Shown here in pieces: positions 60,308 to 64,000 of a DNA stretch of 64,000 nucleotides (positions within the stretch are counted from its first letter, which is position 1; each line of letters opens with the position of its first letter). Made by a program: the position numbers and the translations under genes. This DNA is from Mariannaea sp. PMI_226 (lineage: Eukaryota; Ascomycota; Sordariomycetes; Hypocreales; Nectriaceae). Under the pieces are notes generated by a model. It ran no database searches. It saw nothing but the letters and a program-made list of their open reading frames with translations, and was not told the origin of the DNA. The stretch lies in the NCBI GenBank assembly GCA_024336345.1, contig JANFOG010000004.1, positions 1,240,001 to 1,304,000 of the forward strand. Direction: 5' to 3'.

Positions 60308-61675
60308 TTACAGAGCGAAAGCTGCAATAATAAGAGCCACTGCAGCAGCGCCAAACGAGTTGACCTTGGCACCATTGCCAGTAGCAGTGGTAGACGATGG
60401 CTGAGTACCAGATCCAGAACCAGAACCTGAGCCGGATGTGGGCGTAGACGAAGGTGTCATGGTGGCAGACCCGCTGGCAGGTGAGCTGCTGCCAGTCGAG
60501 TTGCCCTGGCTGTGGCTGCCGTGGCCACCTTGTTGAGCACTGGTAGAGGTGGAAGTAGAAATGGAGGAGGAAGTAGGAGCGGCGGAAGTGGCAGATGCCT
60601 TAGAAGTCTTAGATGTCTCAGAGGTCTCAGAGGTCTCAGAGGTTACGGAGCTGCTAGTGAGATCGCGGGCATCACTGCTTCCACTACCCTTATTGCTGCT
60701 GCCGACCTTTATATTACTCTTGTCGACACCGTCACAAGAGAGATCATACAGAGGCGTTTTGGTGAGAGTAGAGCCGATAACACCGAAGCTAGGATTGGGA
60801 GTGACGGGAGCAGAATCCTGGAGGGTATACCACCAGACGTTGGTGTTGCCAAAGAGAGGGCAGCCGATGTCCGTCCAGTAGGTGCGAGCATTCTTGACGG
60901 AGGGAATGGCCTTATTGGAAGTCTTTCCGCTGACGGGCCAGCCAGTCTCGGTAACCCAGATCTCTTTGCCCTCGGCGACCGCCGAGATCTTTTCGTAGGC
61001 GGCCTGGAAGAGATTGAGACTCTCAGAGACAGGGTTATTCTTGGTGTCCTCGTAGTAAGGGTAAGTATCCATGCCAAGCCAATCGCAAGCCTTGATGACA
61101 GCGGTGTTCGAGCTGTTAGAGTAGGCATTCCATGTGTCTACGTGACCGATAGGAACCTTCTCGAGACAGGTACCTTTAACGGTCTTGCGCACCGATTCGA
61201 TGTAGCCGACAAGGACATCCGGGCTACATCCGGGATCGGAACCAGCGGCGACGCCGGTTTCCGAAATGCGGTACAGATCCTCACTGCCGACGGAGATGCC
61301 AGCAACCAGGTTGTCGATCTTACCACAGAACTGATCAATGGTGTTTTGCAGAGCAACGATTTCGTTGTTGAATGTTTCGCCGCCGGCAGAAGCCCAGAGA
61401 CCCAGTAGCAGCGACGTCTTGGTATTAATGGCGGCGGGGATAGCAGAGATGACGGTATTGGTAGTGCCACCTTGGATCATGGTGTAGAGTCGCGCGCTAG
61501 TGAAGGCGCCCTTGGTGCCATCGAGCGAGGCAGCCGTCTTAAACTCGTTCTCGAAATCACTCTGTACTTTTACAGCGCCGTTGCTGAAGGTAGAACCGTA
61601 GTTGAAGCCTTGGAAGGCGGCGCTGGTCGAAGAGACGGCGGCGGCCACGGTGAGGAGGCTAGAAGCGGAAGGCAT
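60308..61675 (-). CDS. eglC: GPI-anchored endo-beta-1,3-glucanase, GH17 (EglC type)
   Basis: A cell-wall GH17 glucan endo-1,3-beta-glucosidase of the EglC type, expected at the plasma membrane/cell wall where it remodels beta-1,3-glucan. The intronless frame has 455 residues, as in Aspergillus EglC. A signal peptide ends near residue 19-20 ([10 protein letters not shown]). The catalytic acid is Glu132 in VGSEDLYR and the nucleophile Glu243 in WVTETGWP. The domain ends near residue 315. A Ser/Thr/Gly-rich tail follows, with SET repeats and a GSGSGSGSG run, then a likely GPI attachment site in GNGAKVNS and a hydrophobic tail ending in IIAAFAL. The tail repeats are simple enough to vary in length between strains. 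Start is the first ATG. Confidence 0.95.
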   Translation of the reverse strand: MPSASSLLTVAAAVSSTSAAFQGFNYGSTFSNGAVKVQSDFENEFKTAASLDGTKGAFTSARLYTMIQGGTTNTVISAIPAAINTKTSLLLGLWASAGGETFNNEIVALQNTIDQFCGKIDNLVAGISVGSEDLYRISETGVAAGSDPGCSPDVLVGYIESVRKTVKGTCLEKVPIGHVDTWNAYSNSSNTAVIKACDWLGMDTYPYYEDTKNNPVSESLNLFQAAYEKISAVAEGKEIWVTETGWPVSGKTSNKAIPSVKNARTYWTDIGCPLFGNTNVWWYTLQDSAPVTPNPSFGVIGSTLTKTPLYDLSCDGVDKSNIKVGSSNKGSGSSDARDLTSSSVTSETSETSETSKTSKASATSAAPTSSSISTSTSTSAQQGGHGSHSQGNSTGSSSPASGSATMTPSSTPTSGSGSGSGSGTQPSSTTATGNGAKVNSFGAAAVALIIAAFAL

Positions 61676-63953
61676 GATGAATGCTAACCGATAATACTGT
61701 TCAGATGATAGTAAGGCTGGGAGACCGGAGTCCTGAAGTATCCAAGTGATTCTCTTCTCTGCGCCTTACTGGAGAGAAAGAAACAAGTAGCTCTTCTTTT
61801 TTGTTGAGGGGAGGGGGAACAACGTATGAACGAGGGCGCTGTTCAATGGTTGGATCTTGAAATGTAACGACAGACGAGGGATAATCTCAACCAACACACG
61901 AAAATCCTGTTTATAAGTTATGTACGTGAGAAATGGAAAAGAAAAAGAAGAAAGGGACAGGGGAGCAAGAAGAGGAAAACACATCTATAGTCATGCCTAC
62001 GCACCCTCATGGACTGACCATTCATAGGCCGTGTCCATTCGGGTGGCAACGAGGCGTCCAAGTTGCCATGGTTTACTCCACCGAGAAGAGAGGCAAGGGG
62101 AGATGCAAAAGACGGGACGATCCACTAAGAAGCGATTCCTTGGATCCCTTACTCCATTCTCCAGGTCCACAGCCAACGAGCGGAAACGCTGACGTTGACA
62201 CCCATCCAACCTGGGCAAAGGTGTGAGGTTAGTGCCGGCCCTTTTGGGGACCTCTTGACCTTCCTCGTCACTCTTCTTGGATCTTGGAGGGGTTGAGTTT
62301 TTTTTCCGGTTTAGTAGCGACAGGGTAACTAACTAAAGAACCTGAGATATACATAGTACGACACAAAAATCGAAAAAAAAGTGTGGTGGATACGAACCCT
62401 GGTTGGGCAGATGCGGGCAATTTGGTTCTTTTGGTCTCTTGGTTGACTTTCAGGCACTGCCGTTAGTTACCAAGCAGGTTTCCCGATGCGTGCCGGATAA
62501 TATGCGCCTCGGTGCCAAAGAGAGAAGAGGGGAGATCAAAGGGGATTCGTTAGCAAGCCACAAAACATGAATTCATCCAGCAAAGTTCAGGACGTCAGCC
62601 AAAATTACCACAGAAGCAATTACAGAGTGCAAATGCCGCTGTGCTCCCTTCGAATCGACATGGAGAGACATGGGTCCATGAACAAAGACAGTGCTATGTG
62701 AAGCCGTGGCTCCACGGCGGGCCAAGAATAGCAATCCCCCCAGCAAACCCCAGTCTCAACGGCCAGATGGACATGGACAGGGGTAGTAACTTATGTTTCT
62801 GGTGTAAAGTGCTATGTCTGGGACACAACGTCATACATGATTTGAATACATAGTGCACTTATTTTCTGTGGGTTTAAGACTTCACATATGGAATCTCCCA
62901 GAGATGTAGACAGACTACTGGACAGGGTGAGGCGAGGCACCTCAGAAATGAATTGTAGGCTGTGCATGAGTGGAATTGCACAGTGCTTGTGCAATATTTG
63001 TCCCCTTCTACAAGACAAAAACAAAACGGAGGGAGACCAGATATCCGTTGGCCAATACATTCACCCCCGCTCACGTCATGGATGGGTCGAGGACGACGTG
63101 GACAAGACCAACTTTGAACCTTCTTGCCATGGTCCGGATATCCGTTTGACAGTACGAGGCGCTTCAGCATTTCTCGAATGTTCGTCGCCGGTCAATCGGG
63201 AGATCGGGAGGACGAGACACCATGGTGCTAGTATGGACCAGTTTTTTTTTTTCTTACGCGTCCCCAACAGAAACTATATTTGTAAACAGGAGCCGGAACA
63301 GCCACAAACAGGGACGTACAAACTCCTTTTAAGTTATTCATCAGGTAGGGGCAGTAAAAGAAAAATACAGATAGGATAAAGAAATAAGGAAAGATACAGA
63401 ATGGGTCAGAAGAAACGGTGCACATTGGAAAGTATCTTGGTATAGTGACATTGAACACACAATACAATCAGAAGCAAATCTCTACATAAATAAGTCATAA
63501 TCAGTAACTACCTTGTCGATAATGAAATATGTCGAGGGTGAGAGCAAATACTGGGATGGGCATACGACAACGTGAGCGAATTCCACACCGGTCACTCTAC
63601 TGTAATAGAGAGTATACATTCGGTATAACTAAGGAACGTGCTAAATGGAACGAAAGAAACAAAGAGAACGGAGGGAGAAAATTTTGCAAAAGTCTAAAAT
63701 TTGGACGGCGTCGTAATCGTAGACTATTTTTTTTTTTTTAGGCAATGTGAAGATGTAAAAGTGGCGTCTCTACTACATCCTGTTGACTATAGAGTATAGT
63801 ACCTATACGTTCAGGGCATTCTCCAGTCGTCTGAAAACATACTACAAAGGCGTATAGCTTGGGTGAAAAAGAAAACGATTAAATAGAAAGAACTAAAAGA
63901 GAAAGGACAGAAACCACAAAAAAAGAAATTGGATGGCGCTGGTGAGACATTTT
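61676..63953. other. Right-end intergenic stretch
   Basis: No convincing gene over 2.3 kb. The first 300 bp should be the GH17 promoter on the minus strand. The rest includes A- and T-runs (62380, 63240, 63730) and an A run at 63918-63924 that serves as the likely tRNA terminator. Confidence 0.45.
63918..63924 (-). terminator. Pol III terminator of the edge tRNA
   Basis: Seven A on the plus strand read as T7 on the minus strand, about 30 nt past the 3' end of the tRNA. Confidence 0.55.
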
Positions 63954-64000
63954 TGCTCCCGGCAGGGCTTGAACCTGCGACCTTCGCATCACTAAGGATA
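63954..64000 (-). tRNA. Partial tRNA gene (3' half), isotype unresolved
   Basis: On the minus strand the T-arm is GCAGG, loop TTCAAGC, CCTGC, perfectly paired and matching the B-box. The acceptor 3' strand CGGGAGC plus discriminator A follows at 63961-63954. The variable region is AGGTC. The preceding bases do not form a normal anticodon arm, which suggests the usual intron after position 37 lies here and the 5' half is beyond the window edge. The anticodon is therefore not visible. Confidence 0.8.

Overview
The window is nuclear DNA of a filamentous ascomycete, most likely a Sordariomycete. It has short GT-AG introns (about 50-190 nt), pyrimidine-rich tracts just upstream of start codons, fungus-type gene families (GPI-anchored GH17 glucanase, CnxE with the MogA-MoeA domain order, Nte1, an Alr4036-type flavoprotein), and both well-packed housekeeping blocks and long non-coding stretches. 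I cannot name the genus.

Layout. 1-18.8 kb is sparse: one single-exon FMN-binding PNPOx-family gene (1056-1916), about 14 kb with no convincing gene, then a 400-residue protein of unknown function (15971-17173) behind a pyrimidine-rich leader-like stretch. 18.8-43.7 kb is compact and conserved: VPS15 (+), LEA1/U2A' (+), DPB3-like (-), a CLC transporter (+), a TMEM42/EamA-like membrane protein (-), TFIIA gamma (-), VMA16 (+), cnxE (-), POP5 (+), GPN2 (-) and NTE1 (+). Many neighbours are divergent pairs sharing 0.4-1.1 kb promoters or convergent pairs; the POP5 and GPN2 stop codons are only 7 bp apart. 43.7-50 kb holds a small His-rich candidate gene, a GC-rich aromatic-amino-acid decarboxylase (-) and an arrestin-like protein (-). 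49.7-57.1 kb is a second gene-poor stretch of 7.4 kb. 57-61.7 kb carries a YKE4/ZIP7-type zinc transporter (-) and an eglC-type GH17 glucanase (-). The right edge cuts a tRNA gene on the minus strand.

The genes form no pathway or secondary-metabolite cluster. Shared themes are endomembrane function (Vps15, CLC, V-ATPase c'', Yke4, Nte1) and basal nuclear machinery (U2 snRNP, Pol epsilon/chromatin, TFIIA, RNase P/MRP, Pol II assembly GTPase). I saw no transposase, reverse transcriptase, CRISPR, 5S rRNA or virus-like sequence.

I found no clear new biological system. The best leads are a repeated acidic/STR motif in the unknown 400-aa protein, G-quadruplex-prone clusters in the 14-kb gene-free stretch, upstream ORFs that overlap or closely precede the CLC, NTE1 and VPS15 starts, a 16-nt exon in the CLC gene, the His-rich linker of CnxE, and the GC-rich decarboxylase. 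All exon borders were read by eye from splice consensus, reading phase and remembered family sequences; no search was run.
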